DNA of 64,000 bases, taken from assembly GCF_017743975.1 (NCBI RefSeq), contig NZ_JAGHRC010000004.1, forward strand, positions 434,001 to 498,000. Direction: 5' to 3'. This DNA comes from Ruegeria sp. R14_0. Its GTDB lineage: Bacteria; Pseudomonadota; Alphaproteobacteria; Rhodobacterales; Rhodobacteraceae. The position numbers and the translations under genes were made by a program. The notes beneath the pieces were generated by a model, which had not been told where the DNA came from, made no database searches, and was given only the letters and a program-made list of their open reading frames with translations. Below, in pieces: positions 54,419 through 64,000 of this stretch (position 1 is its first letter; each line of letters opens with the position of its first letter).

Positions 54419-55036
54419 TCAGACGCCGTAACGAGCCATGAACATTTCAACGGCTTGCAGAGCGATTTCGTCGACCTCGGCCTTCGAAAAGCTCTTTTGA
54501 ACTCCGATGGCTGCACGTGTCCAGATCCGAACCTTGCACAACTCACTGAATTGCTCGGCCGCCAATTGAAGGTCGTCGATGGCAAGCTCGCCTTTGGTGA
54601 CCGCTTTTTCCAGATACTCGACCATTTTCCGCTGACCGTTCTGGGGCCCGGCCTCAAAAAATGTCTGGCCCAGCTCAGGGAACCTGTCGCGTTCGGCAAT
54701 GCAGATGCGGAACATCTGCTGTGAAAAATCCGAGACAAGAAAGGCCGTCAGTTCCTTGGCAGCAATTGTCAGAACTTCGCGGGCCGGCTTGCTGTCGTCC
54801 ACCATGGCCACGACGTTTTCAGCCATCCGCTTACATTCGACCTGCGCAACTTCCATGAATAACAGGCGCTTGTCCGGAAAATAGCTGTAGAGCGTTGCCT
54901 TTGACACCCCGGCGGTTCGCGCGATGTCGTCTACGCTTGCACCTTCAAAACCATCCGCCATGAAAACCTCTCGGGCTCCGCGCAGGACCTGGTCAAATTT
55001 TCGGCCTGTACGCAGGATGACGGCGGCTTCGGTCAT
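54419..55036 (-). CDS. TetR-family transcriptional regulator
   Basis: Repressor-type regulator of 205 residues. The HTH is GASVDDIARTAGVSKATLYS (about 33-52) followed by YFPDKRLLF, the TetR hallmark. The C-terminal domain resembles the AcrR-like group. The ATG has AAGGAG eight bases upstream. It is divergent from the AEC transporter gene (181 bp apart), a plausible target, and convergent to the T1SS genes. Confidence 0.93.
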   Translation of the reverse strand: MTEAAVILRTGRKFDQVLRGAREVFMADGFEGASVDDIARTAGVSKATLYSYFPDKRLLFMEVAQVECKRMAENVVAMVDDSKPAREVLTIAAKELTAFLVSDFSQQMFRICIAERDRFPELGQTFFEAGPQNGQRKMVEYLEKAVTKGELAIDDLQLAAEQFSELCKVRIWTRAAIGVQKSFSKAEVDEIALQAVEMFMARYGV

Positions 55037-55217
55037 GGGCTCTCCTTAGATCATATGGGTGTCGAATGTATAAACCGTTCAGTTCAGATACAACGATTCG
55101 CACAGTTTCAGGGTCAGAGGCAAATGATTAGGCCACGCGAAAGGGTTTAAGGCCGCAATGTAATCCCCTGGGCGGACAATGCTTGCAGCTTGCAAAATCC
55201 GTGATACGAAGTTCCCC

Positions 55218-56147
55218 ATGGTCGATATCTTCCTGCGCACGCTGCCCTTTTTCGCGATCATCGGCCTGGGGTATTGGGCCGGTCGCAGCCGGTTCTTCTC
55301 GGAAGAGGCGACGGCCTATCTGACGAAATTCGTTTTCTATTTCGCCCTGTCGGCCATGCTGTTTCGCTTTGCCGCCACCCTGCCCTTTGCCGAGATTTTC
55401 AATGCACGGCTTGTTCTGGGGTACCTGATCGGCACTGCCGCCGTTTACAGCCTGGCCACGCTGGTTGCATGGATACGGCGGCTTGATATCCCAACCGCCG
55501 CGGTCGAGGCGCAATGCGCGGCGATCGGAAATGTCGGGTTTTTGGGGCTGCCAATGCTGGCGCTGTTGTTTACCGAAGCCGCTATCGGGCCGGTCATGCT
55601 GGTTCTGACCGTTGATCTGGTCGTGTTCTCGTCATTGATCGTCATTCTGATCAACGGCGGGCGTGATGGGCGACTGACCCCGGCAACCTTTCGCCTGATC
55701 GGGATCGGGTTGCTCAAGAACCCGATGATCGTTTCGATTTCAGCGGGTCTGCTCTGGTCCGCCTTTCAAATCCCCGTACCCGCACCACTGAACGACTTCC
55801 TGACCATTCTGGGCGGCGCGGCCACGCCCGGTGCCCTGTTCGCTATCGGAGCGTCGTTGGCCAGCAAATCCGCCGAGCGCGTACACATCGCGGGTTGGCT
55901 CAGTTTCTGCAAACTGGTCATTCACCCCGCCTGCGTCGCAATCGTCCTTCTGTGGATTCTACCCGTCGCGGCCTTTCCCGCATCCGTGGCCATCGCCGCC
56001 GCAGCGCTGCCAGTGGCGGGCAATGTCTATATGCTGGCCGCGCATTACGGTGTCGCACCTCACAGAGCATCCGCCGCGATCCTGCTGTCCACGGCAGTCA
56101 GTATTCTGACGGTGCCTTTGGTGATCGCCTGGGTCGGAACCCCCTGA
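55218..56147 (+). CDS. AEC-family (auxin efflux carrier-like) transporter
   Basis: Membrane protein of 309 residues with ten hydrophobic helices in two halves. N-terminal MVDIFLRTLPFFAIIGLGYW and the half-joining stretch AIGNVGFLGLPMLALLFTEA (near 110) are family marks, as is ALPVAGNVYMLAAHYGV in the second half with its Asn-containing crossover. The ATG at 55218 is chosen over open frame from 55179. In bacteria these carriers move organic acids such as malonate or malate; the substrate here is unknown. Confidence 0.88.
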   Translation: MVDIFLRTLPFFAIIGLGYWAGRSRFFSEEATAYLTKFVFYFALSAMLFRFAATLPFAEIFNARLVLGYLIGTAAVYSLATLVAWIRRLDIPTAAVEAQCAAIGNVGFLGLPMLALLFTEAAIGPVMLVLTVDLVVFSSLIVILINGGRDGRLTPATFRLIGIGLLKNPMIVSISAGLLWSAFQIPVPAPLNDFLTILGGAATPGALFAIGASLASKSAERVHIAGWLSFCKLVIHPACVAIVLLWILPVAAFPASVAIAAAALPVAGNVYMLAAHYGVAPHRASAAILLSTAVSILTVPLVIAWVGTP

Positions 56148-56247
56148 CGCTGCACTTGTAAAAATGGCGTGCGGCAGGCACTCAGGCTTTACGTATCGTC
56201 CTTGTGGCTATAGCCATGGCGCAACCCTAACGTAAGGACAAAACCAG

Positions 56248-57081
56248 ATGGAAACCCTTTCGGAAAATGCATGTTTCGGAGGCGTCCAAGGCGTCTACCG
56301 CCACGCGTCGGCTGCATGCCAGTGCGACATGACCTTTGGTCTGTTCCTGCCAGCCGAAGCCAAGGACGGCCCGGTCCCGGTCCTGTGGTATCTGTCGGGC
56401 CTGACCTGCACCCATGAAAACGCGATGACAAAGGCGGGCGCGCAGGCCTGGGCAGCCGAGCAAGGCATCGCCGTCGTGTTCCCGGATACCTCTCCACGCG
56501 GCGAAGGTGTTGCCGACCACGAAGACTATGACCTGGGTCAGGGTGCCGGATTCTACGTGAACGCGACTCAGACACCCTGGGCCCCACATTTCAATATGTG
56601 GGACTATGTGGCCGAAGAGCTTCCTGCCTTTCTGCTCGAAAACTTCCCAATCGACGGCGATCGTCAAGCCATCACGGGTCACTCGATGGGCGGCCACGGT
56701 GCGTTGACGCTGGCCATGAACCTGCCGAGTCGCTTCCGCTCGGTGTCAGCCTTTGCGCCGATCTCGAACCCGACGGGCGCAGATTGGGGCCGCAAGCAAC
56801 TGAGCGCTTATCTGGGCGATGATCAGTCCGCTTGGGCCAAACATGACGCATCGCTGATGATGAAGGAAACCGGTTTTGACGGTCCTGTTCTGATTGACAC
56901 GGGTGCCAACGACCAATTCATCCACCTGCTACGCCCCGAAACATTGGCGCAGGCGATTGCTGAACGTCGCCAGCAGGCAATCTTCCGTCTGCAGCCCGGC
57001 TATGATCATTCATATTTCTTTGTGTCGACCTTCATGGAAGACCACATCACATTCCACGCCGAGGCGCTGTACGGAGACTGA
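56248..57081 (+). CDS. fghA: S-formylglutathione hydrolase
   Basis: Esterase-fold enzyme of 277 residues. It hydrolyses S-formylglutathione to formate and glutathione, the second step of glutathione-dependent formaldehyde detoxification. Ser is in GHSMGGHGAL (near 149); LYLSG-type text near the N-terminus (WYLSGLTCTHEN) is the family's oxyanion region, and the catalytic His is in YDHSYFFVSTFMEDH near the end. AAGGA precedes the ATG. Three bases separate it from the transhydrogenase gene. The formaldehyde dehydrogenase gene is not in this window. Confidence 0.95.
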   Translation: METLSENACFGGVQGVYRHASAACQCDMTFGLFLPAEAKDGPVPVLWYLSGLTCTHENAMTKAGAQAWAAEQGIAVVFPDTSPRGEGVADHEDYDLGQGAGFYVNATQTPWAPHFNMWDYVAEELPAFLLENFPIDGDRQAITGHSMGGHGALTLAMNLPSRFRSVSAFAPISNPTGADWGRKQLSAYLGDDQSAWAKHDASLMMKETGFDGPVLIDTGANDQFIHLLRPETLAQAIAERRQQAIFRLQPGYDHSYFFVSTFMEDHITFHAEALYGD

Positions 57082-57084
57082 GGC

Positions 57085-58542
57085 ATGAGCGACTACGATT
57101 ACGACCTGATTATCATCGGGTCTGGCCCTTCGGGGCGATCTGCGGCGATTCAGGCGGGCAAACTGAAACGGCGCGTTCTGGTGATCGACCGCAAGGATCG
57201 GTTTGGGGGCGTCTCAGTGCATACTGGCACGATCCCATCCAAAACCTTGCGGGAAACGGTTCTGAACCTGTCCGGCTGGCGCGAGCGCAGCTTTTATGGA
57301 CGCTCCTACCGGGTGAAAGATCAAATCCGTGCCGAAGACCTCAAGGCGCGCTTGCATATGACGCTGGACCACGAAGTTGACGTGTTGGAACACCAGTTCA
57401 ACCGCAACCATGTGGAAACCATGAACGGTTTGGCGAGATTCGTTGGCCCGCATGAGGTCGAGGTCGCAACGGATGCGGGCGAAACCACCCGCCTGACGGC
57501 CGCAAAGTTCCTTATTGCAACTGGAACCAAGACCTATCGTCCCGACTACGTGCCTTTTAATGGCAAAACAGTTGTCGATGGCGACGACTTTCTTGAGATG
57601 GCCGAGATCCCTCGCTCGCTGGTTGTGATCGGTGCCGGGGTGATTGGCGTCGAATATGCCACCATGTTCTCGGCGCTGGATGTGCGGGTAACGCTGATCG
57701 AACCACGCGAAACATTCCTTGATTTCATCGACAGTCGTTTGATCCACGATTTCACGCATCAAATCCGCGAAAACGGCGTCGATCTGCGCCTCGGCTCTGC
57801 AGTCGAAAAGATCGAAGATGCCGGCGATCATGTCGAGGTCACGCTGGAAAACGGTCGTCACGTACGCGCCGAGATGTTGCTGTTCGCTGCGGGGCGTATG
57901 GGCGCGACCTCGGCACTGAACCTGGATGCCGTCGGGCTCGAGACTGATCACCGTAACCGGATCAAGGTGGATCGAAAGACCTACCAGACCTCTGTCCCTC
58001 ATATCTACGCTACTGGCGATGTAATCGGGCATCCTTCGTTGGCCTCGACCTCGCTGCAACAGGGCCGCGTCGCGGCCTGTCATGCGTTGGACACCCCTAC
58101 CCTGCCTGAAAGCCCATGGTACCCGTATGGTATCTATTCAGTGCCCGAAATCTCGACCTGCGGCATGTCCGAGGAAGAACTGCAGGAACGCGGCATCCCT
58201 TATGAGGTCGGCGTGGCGCGATTCCGCGAAACCTCGCGTGGGCATATCATGGGTCTGGAACATGGCATGCTGAAGATGCTGTTTTCGCTAAAAACCCGTC
58301 GGGTACTGGGCGTGCAGATCGTAGGCGAAGGCGCAACCGAACTGATCCACATTGCGCAAGCGGTGCTGAACCTGAAGGGTACAGTGGACTACTTCGTGCA
58401 GAACACGTTCAACTATCCGACGCTGGCCGAGGCCTATAAAATCGCCGGTCTGGACGCGTTTAACCGGATGCCAATCCCCGATGAGTTCAAGGTTCGCAAG
58501 AAACCCGCTGAACCCGCAAAGAAAGAGGCTAAAAAAGCGTGA
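57085..58542 (+). CDS. sthA: Soluble pyridine nucleotide transhydrogenase
   Basis: FAD-dependent NAD(P) transhydrogenase of 485 residues, balancing NADPH and NADH. It has the FAD fold ([20 protein letters not shown]), NAD fold ([20 protein letters not shown]) and the dimer domain with [15 protein letters not shown]. The active-site stretch reads [17 protein letters not shown]: the redox Cys pair of lipoamide dehydrogenases is absent, which is the mark of SthA. The C-terminal tail is Lys/Ala/Pro-rich. Its stop overlaps the next gene by 4 bp. Confidence 0.93.
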   Translation: MSDYDYDLIIIGSGPSGRSAAIQAGKLKRRVLVIDRKDRFGGVSVHTGTIPSKTLRETVLNLSGWRERSFYGRSYRVKDQIRAEDLKARLHMTLDHEVDVLEHQFNRNHVETMNGLARFVGPHEVEVATDAGETTRLTAAKFLIATGTKTYRPDYVPFNGKTVVDGDDFLEMAEIPRSLVVIGAGVIGVEYATMFSALDVRVTLIEPRETFLDFIDSRLIHDFTHQIRENGVDLRLGSAVEKIEDAGDHVEVTLENGRHVRAEMLLFAAGRMGATSALNLDAVGLETDHRNRIKVDRKTYQTSVPHIYATGDVIGHPSLASTSLQQGRVAACHALDTPTLPESPWYPYGIYSVPEISTCGMSEEELQERGIPYEVGVARFRETSRGHIMGLEHGMLKMLFSLKTRRVLGVQIVGEGATELIHIAQAVLNLKGTVDYFVQNTFNYPTLAEAYKIAGLDAFNRMPIPDEFKVRKKPAEPAKKEAKKA

Positions 58543-58994
58543 CAACCCTGTATGTCGACGGCGATGCCTGCCCGGTCAAGGCCGAGGCCGAACGTGTCGC
58601 CACGCGGCACAAGGTACCTATGGCTCTGGTCTCGAACGGCGGGCTTCGCCCCTCGGCCAACCCCTTGGTGCAGGTGGTCATCGTTGCAGAAGGCGCGGAT
58701 GAGGCGGACAAGTGGATTGCCGAACGTTGTGGCGCCGGAGACGTGGTGGTGACCTCTGACATCCCATTGGCCGCCAAGTGTGTCGAGGCCGGGGCGCGGG
58801 TTCTACGACCTAATGGTGAGACGTTCACGGCGGCAAACATAGGCCAGCAACTGGCCCTGCGCGACCTGATGGCCGACCTGCGCGCAGCCAATCCGTTGGG
58901 CGCAGGCGGCGGGGGCAAACCCTTTGGCAAAACGGATCGGTCTCGGTTTCTGGACGCGCTGGAGCGTGAATTGCGGGCGGCACAAAGGGGCTGA
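58539..58994 (+). CDS. DUF188/YaiI-YqxD family protein
   Basis: Conserved protein of 151 residues with a GTG start overlapping the sthA stop (GTGA). It has a PIN-like fold by family: [20 protein letters not shown] at the start, [20 protein letters not shown] in the middle, and [20 protein letters not shown] at the end. The conserved Asp residues suggest nuclease-type metal binding, but the family's function is not established. Confidence 0.93.
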   Translation: MTTLYVDGDACPVKAEAERVATRHKVPMALVSNGGLRPSANPLVQVVIVAEGADEADKWIAERCGAGDVVVTSDIPLAAKCVEAGARVLRPNGETFTAANIGQQLALRDLMADLRAANPLGAGGGGKPFGKTDRSRFLDALERELRAAQRG

Positions 58995-59136
58995 CCCTCC
59001 CGCCTGCTGAAGACGCATCAAAGATGCGCCTGTGGCAGTTGGGCCAGGCAGCGCTGCGCGCTGCGGCTGCACCTTGAAAAAAACCGTCGCGCTTGGTTCA
59101 GTCGCGACAACCAAGGATTGAGAGTGTGGGGGTAGT

Positions 59137-59757
59137 ATGCCGATAAAGGCCGTGATCTTTGACATCGGGAACGTTCTGATTGAATGGCAACCTGAGCGCT
59201 ATTATGACCAGATCATTGGCGAAAACCGCCGTCGCGCGATGTTTTCTGAGGTCGACCTGCACGGGATGAACGACCTGGTCGACCAGGGCCATCATTTCAC
59301 CGACACGATCTATGACTGGGCCGAGAAATACCCCGATTGGCGAGACGAAATTCGTATGTGGCACGACAAGTGGATTGAGCTGGCCGCGCCTGAAATTCCG
59401 CACTCAGTCCGTCTGCAACGGGCCTTGCGAAGCAAGGGCGTGCCGGTATTCGCGCTGACCAATTTCGGTGTGCAGAACTTCGACTATGCGACCACGGTGT
59501 ATCCGTTCCTGAACGAGTTCGATAAACAGTATGTCTCGGGCCGGATGCGAACTGTCAAACCGCATGTTCCAATCTATGAAATGGTTGAAGCGGATTGTGG
59601 CCTGCCGCCCGAGGCGCTGTTGTTCACCGATGACCGGATCGACAATATCGATACGGCGCGCGCGCGCGGGTGGCAAACGCATCACTTTACCGGACCACAA
59701 GGTTGGGCAGACCGGCTGGTGAAGGAAGGCCTGCTGACAAAGGATGAGGCGCTTTAG
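59137..59757 (+). CDS. HAD-family hydrolase (YihX-like phosphatase)
   Basis: Small phosphatase of 206 residues. Motif I is VIFDIGNVLIEW (Asp nucleophile, residues 5-16; the Gly after it is normal in this subgroup), motif II FALTNFG (near 110), motif III Lys in RTVKPHVPIYE (near 145), motif IV LLFTDDRIDNID (near 168). This pattern resembles YihX/sugar-phosphate phosphatases. It is convergent with the MFS gene; the stops are one base apart. Confidence 0.9.
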   Translation: MPIKAVIFDIGNVLIEWQPERYYDQIIGENRRRAMFSEVDLHGMNDLVDQGHHFTDTIYDWAEKYPDWRDEIRMWHDKWIELAAPEIPHSVRLQRALRSKGVPVFALTNFGVQNFDYATTVYPFLNEFDKQYVSGRMRTVKPHVPIYEMVEADCGLPPEALLFTDDRIDNIDTARARGWQTHHFTGPQGWADRLVKEGLLTKDEAL

Positions 59758-59758
59758 C

Positions 59759-60997
59759 TCAGGCGGCGACTGGTGCGGGACGGTTTTCGCGGATGGGCAG
59801 ATGGACTATGGCGCTGAACGCTCCGATCGCAACGCCGATCCACCAAACCATAGTGTAATCGCCGTATTGGTCGTACATCCGCCCGCCCAGCCAGACGCCC
59901 AGGAAGCTGCCGACCTGATGACTGAAGAAGATGATCCCGTAGAGCGTGCCCATGTAGCGCAACCCGTAAAGATGTGCGACCAGCCCCGAGGTCAATGGAA
60001 CTGTGGCAAGCCAGAGGGAACCCATGACCAGCGAGAACACAACGACAGAGATCGGGGTGATCGGAAAAATGATAAAGGCCGCGGCAGCAATCGTGCGAGC
60101 GGTATAGACGCCAGCAAGCAGGTATTTTTTGGGGAAGTGGTTCCCGGCCCAACCTGCCAGCAAGGTGCCCACGATATTCGCCAGCCCGATCAGTGAAATG
60201 GCCACGGCCCCGAGCGCTGACGTGCTGGTGATCCCGATGGAATGTAGAACGCCGCCCGGTTGGATGGGGCCACACATTTCAGTCACGAAGGCCGGGAAAT
60301 GGGCCGTGATGAAACCCAACTGGTAGCCACAACTAAAAAAGCCCAGGAAAATCAGCGTATATGATGGATCGCGGAACGCCTTGCCCAGGATCTGCCCCAT
60401 GCTTTCTTCAAGCTCGGCCTTGGTTGCCGCTTGCGGCGCACGCATGAAGGGCAGCGTCAGCACCAGCGCCAGGATCGCGATGGCGAAGACGATGAAAACC
60501 TGTTGCCAGGGCATGAAACTCAGCAACCACTCCGCGGTCGGGGCACCCAGGACCTGTCCAAAACTGCCAGCAGCTGTGACAATTGCCAGAGACATCGAAC
60601 GGTTTTCGTTCGATGACGCGCGCCCGACGACCGCAAGCACGACGCCGAAACCGGTTCCTGCGATACCAAACCCGACCAGCCAGGCGTACATCTGATGCTC
60701 AAACGGCGTGACGGACCAGGCCGACAAAACCATGCCAGCCGCATAGGTCAACGCTCCGATCACAATCGCGCGCCTGTCACCGATCTTTTCAGCAATCGCA
60801 CCAAAGATCGGCTGGCCGATACCCCAAGCCAGGTTCTGAATCGCAATCGCCATTGAGAATTCGGTGCGTAGCCAGCCGAACTCGTCTGCGATGGGAATCT
60901 GGAACACGCCAAATGACGCGCGCACAGCAAAGCTGACCGTGATGATGATGCACCCAACGATCAGGATGGGGTTAAACAAGCGCGCGTATTGGGGCAT
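59759..60997 (-). CDS. MFS transporter
   Basis: Membrane carrier of 412 residues with about twelve helices; the ATG at 60997 (GAGG upstream) is preferred over open frame to 61114. Helix 1 is ILIVGCIIITVSFAVRASFG; IAEKIGDRRAIVIGALTYAA is the cytoplasmic loop 2-3 motif. The pattern (SFAVRASFGVF, WGIGQPIFGAIA, GLRYMGTLYGIIFFSHQVGS) matches the OxlT/monocarboxylate-type MFS group. Substrate unknown. Confidence 0.92.
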   Translation of the reverse strand: MPQYARLFNPILIVGCIIITVSFAVRASFGVFQIPIADEFGWLRTEFSMAIAIQNLAWGIGQPIFGAIAEKIGDRRAIVIGALTYAAGMVLSAWSVTPFEHQMYAWLVGFGIAGTGFGVVLAVVGRASSNENRSMSLAIVTAAGSFGQVLGAPTAEWLLSFMPWQQVFIVFAIAILALVLTLPFMRAPQAATKAELEESMGQILGKAFRDPSYTLIFLGFFSCGYQLGFITAHFPAFVTEMCGPIQPGGVLHSIGITSTSALGAVAISLIGLANIVGTLLAGWAGNHFPKKYLLAGVYTARTIAAAAFIIFPITPISVVVFSLVMGSLWLATVPLTSGLVAHLYGLRYMGTLYGIIFFSHQVGSFLGVWLGGRMYDQYGDYTMVWWIGVAIGAFSAIVHLPIRENRPAPVAA

Positions 60998-61095
60998 TAG
61001 ATCCTCGGCATGTCGGGCAGCCCAAATTACTCGCTGTGAGGCAGTCGTCAATTCAGGAGTTTTGCGGTCACGGATAAGCAAATTTGATGTGACCG

Positions 61096-62202
61096 ATGAA
61101 TGGCCGCTTTTCAACGGGCAAGCCGGACGGTATGCCTCGGACTATGACGGGTTTGATTTCGCTTTATGACAAACAGGTGGCCGAAGGCACCCTGACCAGA
61201 GACGACGCGCAAGAAGCCGTTCTTCCCCATTTCGAACGCATTCGGGCTGCTTTGGCGGAACCAGTAAAGCGTGGGTTCTTCCGGAAAGCGCCGCCGCCGC
61301 CGAGAGGATTGTATCTGTGGGGCGGCGTCGGGCGCGGGAAGTCTATGCTGATGGATATGTTCGTCGACTCGCTGACGGACATCCCGGCCCGCCGGGTGCA
61401 TTTCCACGCCTTCATGCAGGAAATCCATGCAGGCATGCACAAGGCCCGGCAGGACGAGGTCGAAGATGCATTGGCCCCGGTTGCGGCCTCGGTCGTCAAA
61501 TCCGTGCGAGTGCTGGCTTTTGACGAAATGCAGATCACCGATATCACCGATGCGATGATTGTTGGCCGCCTGTTCGATTTGCTGCACGAAGGGGGCGTCG
61601 TCGTTGTCACCACATCCAACCGGCATCCTGATGATCTGTACAAGGACGGGCTGAACCGTCAGTTGTTCCTGCCGTTTATTGCCCATATCAAAGAACAGCT
61701 TGAGGTGTGGGAGCTGATCTCGCCCACAGACTATCGCCAGAACAGGCTGGAGGGCGCGCCGGTCTACTTCACACCAATCGGTCCCGAAGCCCGTGCAAGC
61801 ATTCGCAGCGTTTGGCACGATTTGGCCGGAGGGGCAGCAGACCCTCTGATCCTGCAGGTTAACGGGCGGGCGGTCGAACTGCCTGAGTTCCGAAACGGCG
61901 TAGCCCGAGCCAGTTTCTACGACTTATGCGGGCGGATGCTGGGCCCTGCGGATTACTTGGCTATCGCGGAAGAAGTCAAAGTTCTGGTGCTTGAGGATAT
62001 CCCGCGCCTGTCGCGAAACAACTTCAACGAAGCCAAGCGGTTCGTCACGCTGATCGACGCGCTGTATGAAGCAAAGGTTCGGTTGATCTGCTCGGCTGCC
62101 GCGGAACCTGAGATGCTATATGTTGAAGGTGAAGGCACATTCGAGTTTGAACGCACGGCGTCGCGCCTGCGCGAGATGCAGGATCAGAGCTGGGGCAAAT
62201 AG
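61096..62202 (+). CDS. zapE: Cell division ATPase ZapE (AFG1-like)
   Basis: P-loop ATPase of 368 residues related to yeast Afg1/Lace1; in bacteria ZapE binds FtsZ at the division ring. Walker A GGVGRGKSMLMD (near 76), RVHFHAFMQEIHAGMHKAR, Walker B VLAFDEMQITDITDAMI (near 138) and VVTTSNRHPDDLYKDGLNRQ are present. Relatives begin at the equivalent of the Met at 61144 (MTGLISLYDKQV), so the first 16 residues may be untranslated. Confidence 0.92.
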   Translation: MNGRFSTGKPDGMPRTMTGLISLYDKQVAEGTLTRDDAQEAVLPHFERIRAALAEPVKRGFFRKAPPPPRGLYLWGGVGRGKSMLMDMFVDSLTDIPARRVHFHAFMQEIHAGMHKARQDEVEDALAPVAASVVKSVRVLAFDEMQITDITDAMIVGRLFDLLHEGGVVVVTTSNRHPDDLYKDGLNRQLFLPFIAHIKEQLEVWELISPTDYRQNRLEGAPVYFTPIGPEARASIRSVWHDLAGGAADPLILQVNGRAVELPEFRNGVARASFYDLCGRMLGPADYLAIAEEVKVLVLEDIPRLSRNNFNEAKRFVTLIDALYEAKVRLICSAAAEPEMLYVEGEGTFEFERTASRLREMQDQSWGK

Positions 62203-62262
62203 GGGGCTCTGCCCCCATCGCGCTTTGCGCGATTCCCCCGGGATATTTCTAGCCAGATGAAG
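62202..62262. repeat. Roseobacter-type intergenic double hairpin
   Basis: GGGGGC-TCT-GCCCCC (62202-62216) is followed directly by ATCGCGC-TTT-GCGCGAT (62217-62233) and the CCCCCGGGATATTTCT stretch with CCAGATGAAG. This arrangement recurs between genes in Roseobacter-group genomes. Here it separates convergent zapE and folC and probably acts as a terminator in both directions. Confidence 0.6.
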
Positions 62263-62281
62263 CTGCGCGGATACGCACTTG

Positions 62282-63556
62282 TCATCCGTTTTCACGTAGA
62301 ATGTTGCCCGCCAAATAAAGCGAGCCGCAAATCAGGATGCGCGCCTGCGGATCTTTCGCCACGATGTTGTTGACCGCGTCGGCGACACTTTCTGCAGTGG
62401 TGGCTGACAGATCGACTTTAGAAGCCGCCGCAGCAGTGTCGTCGGCCCTGAGCGTGGCAGCCTCACCCGGGATCGACACTGCGGTCAGGCTTTGAGCTTG
62501 TTCTGCCAGCGGAGCCAGATACCCGGTCACATCCTTTGTGTTCAACATGCCACAGATCATATGGGTCGGACGCGCAGGCAGGGTCGCGAGAAGATCAGCC
62601 AGCGCCTGCCCCGCAGCGGCATTGTGACCACCATCCAACCAAAGCTCGGCCTTGGGTGCTAGTTGTACAAGTGGGCCGGTTTTCAGCCGCTGCATCCGGG
62701 CGGGCCATTCAGCCTTGGTCACTGCAGCTTCATAGGCGTCATCGCCAAGACTCAGGTGGCGCAGCACTGCAAGGGCGGTACCGGCGTTTTGAATCTGATG
62801 TGCACCCAGAAGGTTCGGCAAGGGCAGATCACGCAGACCGGTTTCGTCCTGGTAAATCAGGCGCCCGTTTTCCTCGGTGACGTGCCAATGCTGCCCATGC
62901 ACCAGCAACGGCGCACCCAGACGCGCGGCCGTGTATTCGATAACTTCTAACGCTTCGTCGTGTTGCGGCCCTACGATGCATGGCACGCCGGGCTTGATGA
63001 TCCCGGCTTTCTCTGCCGCGATTTTGCCCAATGTGTTCCCAAGGAACTGTTCGTGGTCGATGGATACCGGAGTGATGGCCGTGACCGCAGGTTCATGAAT
63101 GACGTTGGTTGCATCCAAGCGGCCGCCCAGCCCGACCTCGAGCAAAGTGTAGTCCGCCTTTGACCGCGCAAAGGCCAGCAAAGCCGCGCAAGTCGTAATT
63201 TCGAAATAGGTGATGTTTTCGCCACCATTGGCGGCGTAGCATTCATCCAGGACCGCTGTCAGATCAGGTTCGGAAATCAGTTCACCGCCCAGGCGAATCC
63301 GTTCGTGAAACCGGGCGAGGTGGGGCGACGTGTAGGCATGCGCCGATAGGCCGGCCCCTTCGAGCCCCGCCCGGATCATCGCTTGGGTCGAGCCTTTGCC
63401 GTTGGTTCCCGCGATGTGGATCACGGGCGGTAGTTTCTGTTGCGGGTTATCCAGCGCTGCCAGCAAACGCCACACACGGTCCAAGGTCAGATCAATGATC
63501 TTGGGGTGCAGTGCCATCATCCGTTCAAGAATGACGTCCGATGTCTGAGATGTCAT
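62282..63556 (-). CDS. folC: Bifunctional folylpolyglutamate/dihydrofolate synthase
   Basis: Mur-ligase-family enzyme of 424 residues that adds glutamate to dihydropteroate and folates. P-loop [14 protein letters not shown] (near 48), [14 protein letters not shown] (near 75), [15 protein letters not shown] (near 139) and [20 protein letters not shown] (near 165) are diagnostic. [14 protein letters not shown] lies in the C-terminal domain. It overlaps accD by 4 bp, the accD-folC order seen in many proteobacteria. Confidence 0.96.
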   Translation of the reverse strand: MTSQTSDVILERMMALHPKIIDLTLDRVWRLLAALDNPQQKLPPVIHIAGTNGKGSTQAMIRAGLEGAGLSAHAYTSPHLARFHERIRLGGELISEPDLTAVLDECYAANGGENITYFEITTCAALLAFARSKADYTLLEVGLGGRLDATNVIHEPAVTAITPVSIDHEQFLGNTLGKIAAEKAGIIKPGVPCIVGPQHDEALEVIEYTAARLGAPLLVHGQHWHVTEENGRLIYQDETGLRDLPLPNLLGAHQIQNAGTALAVLRHLSLGDDAYEAAVTKAEWPARMQRLKTGPLVQLAPKAELWLDGGHNAAAGQALADLLATLPARPTHMICGMLNTKDVTGYLAPLAEQAQSLTAVSIPGEAATLRADDTAAAASKVDLSATTAESVADAVNNIVAKDPQARILICGSLYLAGNILRENG

Positions 63557-64000
63557 TTTGCGTCCGCGTCTTCGGCAGGGGTTTCGGACTTGGCATCCTC
63601 GGGCTCGGGCGCTGGCAGATCACCCTTGATCGCTGGTGGCTGGTTCATCAGCATTCGTGTGATGGTGATCAATTCATCCCGCATCTCTGTGCGTTTGGTC
63701 ACGCGATCCAACATGCCGTGATCCAGCAGGTATTCCGCGCGCTGGAACCCTTCGGGCAGTTTCTCACGGATCGTCTGCTCGATCACGCGCGGTCCGGCAA
63801 AACAGATCAACGCGTTCGGTTCAGAGATATGGACGTCACCCAGCATCGCGTACGACGCGGTCACACCTCCGGTCGTGGGGTGCGTGAGTACGACGATATA
63901 GGGGAGATTCGCCTCTTTCAGCATCTCAACCGCGACGGTGGTACGCGGCATTTGCATCAGGCTCAGAATACCTTCCTGCATCCGCGCGCCACCGGCGGCC
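63553..64000 (-). CDS. accD: Acetyl-CoA carboxylase carboxyltransferase beta subunit (5' part beyond the window)
   Basis: C-terminal 148 or so residues of AccD, transferring carboxyl from carboxybiotin to acetyl-CoA in fatty acid synthesis. The conserved crotonase-fold core is visible: [17 protein letters not shown] at the window edge, [40 protein letters not shown] and [13 protein letters not shown]. The tail is acidic and Pro-rich ([14 protein letters not shown]), as usual for alphaproteobacteria. The zinc ribbon at the N-terminus lies outside. Confidence 0.96.
   Translation of the reverse strand, partial: AAGGARMQEGILSLMQMPRTTVAVEMLKEANLPYIVVLTHPTTGGVTASYAMLGDVHISEPNALICFAGPRVIEQTIREKLPEGFQRAEYLLDHGMLDRVTKRTEMRDELITITRMLMNQPPAIKGDLPAPEPEDAKSETPAEDADAK

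Overview
This window looks like a chromosomal segment of a marine alphaproteobacterium of the Roseobacter group (Rhodobacteraceae). Reasons: moderately high GC; many solute transporters (sugar ABC, TRAP, former oligopeptide ABC); an accD-folC pair; a urease operon with a small His-rich gene between ureA and ureB; a T1SS with an RTX substrate; and a GC-rich double hairpin followed by the CCCCCGGGATATTT motif that is common in intergenic regions of this group. No tRNA, rRNA, CRISPR array or insertion sequence was seen.

Layout. 1-2540: end of a MalG-type sugar ABC operon with a Gfo/Idh/MocA dehydrogenase and a MalK/UgpC-type ATPase. 2687-3235: a periplasmic (gamma-type AroQ) chorismate mutase. 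3295-6975: a TRAP transporter operon with an isocitrate lyase/PEP-mutase family enzyme. 7263-18597: a ten-gene minus-strand operon, mostly joined by 4-bp overlaps: amidohydrolase, sugar-type binding protein, ATPase, two permeases, two IclR-type regulators, alpha/beta hydrolase, FAH-family enzyme and a ketoglutarate-semialdehyde-type dehydrogenase. One regulator is an IclR-type winged helix fused to a cytoplasmic paralogue of the operon's own binding protein. 18970-20949: Tat-exported nucleotidase. 21046-23975: aldo/keto reductase, an SDR without its catalytic Tyr/Lys, and a LysR regulator. 24074-28440: GH63-like glycosidase, GMC oxidoreductase, and remnants of a zinc-type alcohol dehydrogenase and an FGGY kinase.

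28831-33961 is a complete ureDABCEFG operon. 34134-38707 is the most interesting part: translationally coupled YcaO, TfuA and an unfamiliar HExxH metallopeptidase, followed by a small protein ending in seven SGAKV repeats. This resembles a peptide-modification (RiPP-like) cassette whose substrate may be the repeat protein. 38761-42942: TPR adenylate cyclase, GNAT, and a PhnY-like aldehyde dehydrogenase.

43207-45993: a GntR/FCD regulator beside the wreck of an oligopeptide ABC operon. Only an M24 peptidase is intact; the binding protein, permease and ATPase are fragments. A 17-bp palindrome is identical in front of the regulator and in front of the dead binding-protein gene. 46199-54352: LysR regulator and a dedicated T1SS (repeat-rich RTX/CHRD substrate, ABC exporter, membrane fusion protein). 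54419-62202 holds housekeeping and accessory genes: TetR, AEC carrier, S-formylglutathione hydrolase, soluble transhydrogenase, DUF188 protein, HAD phosphatase, MFS carrier and ZapE. 62282-64000: folC and the 3' part of accD.
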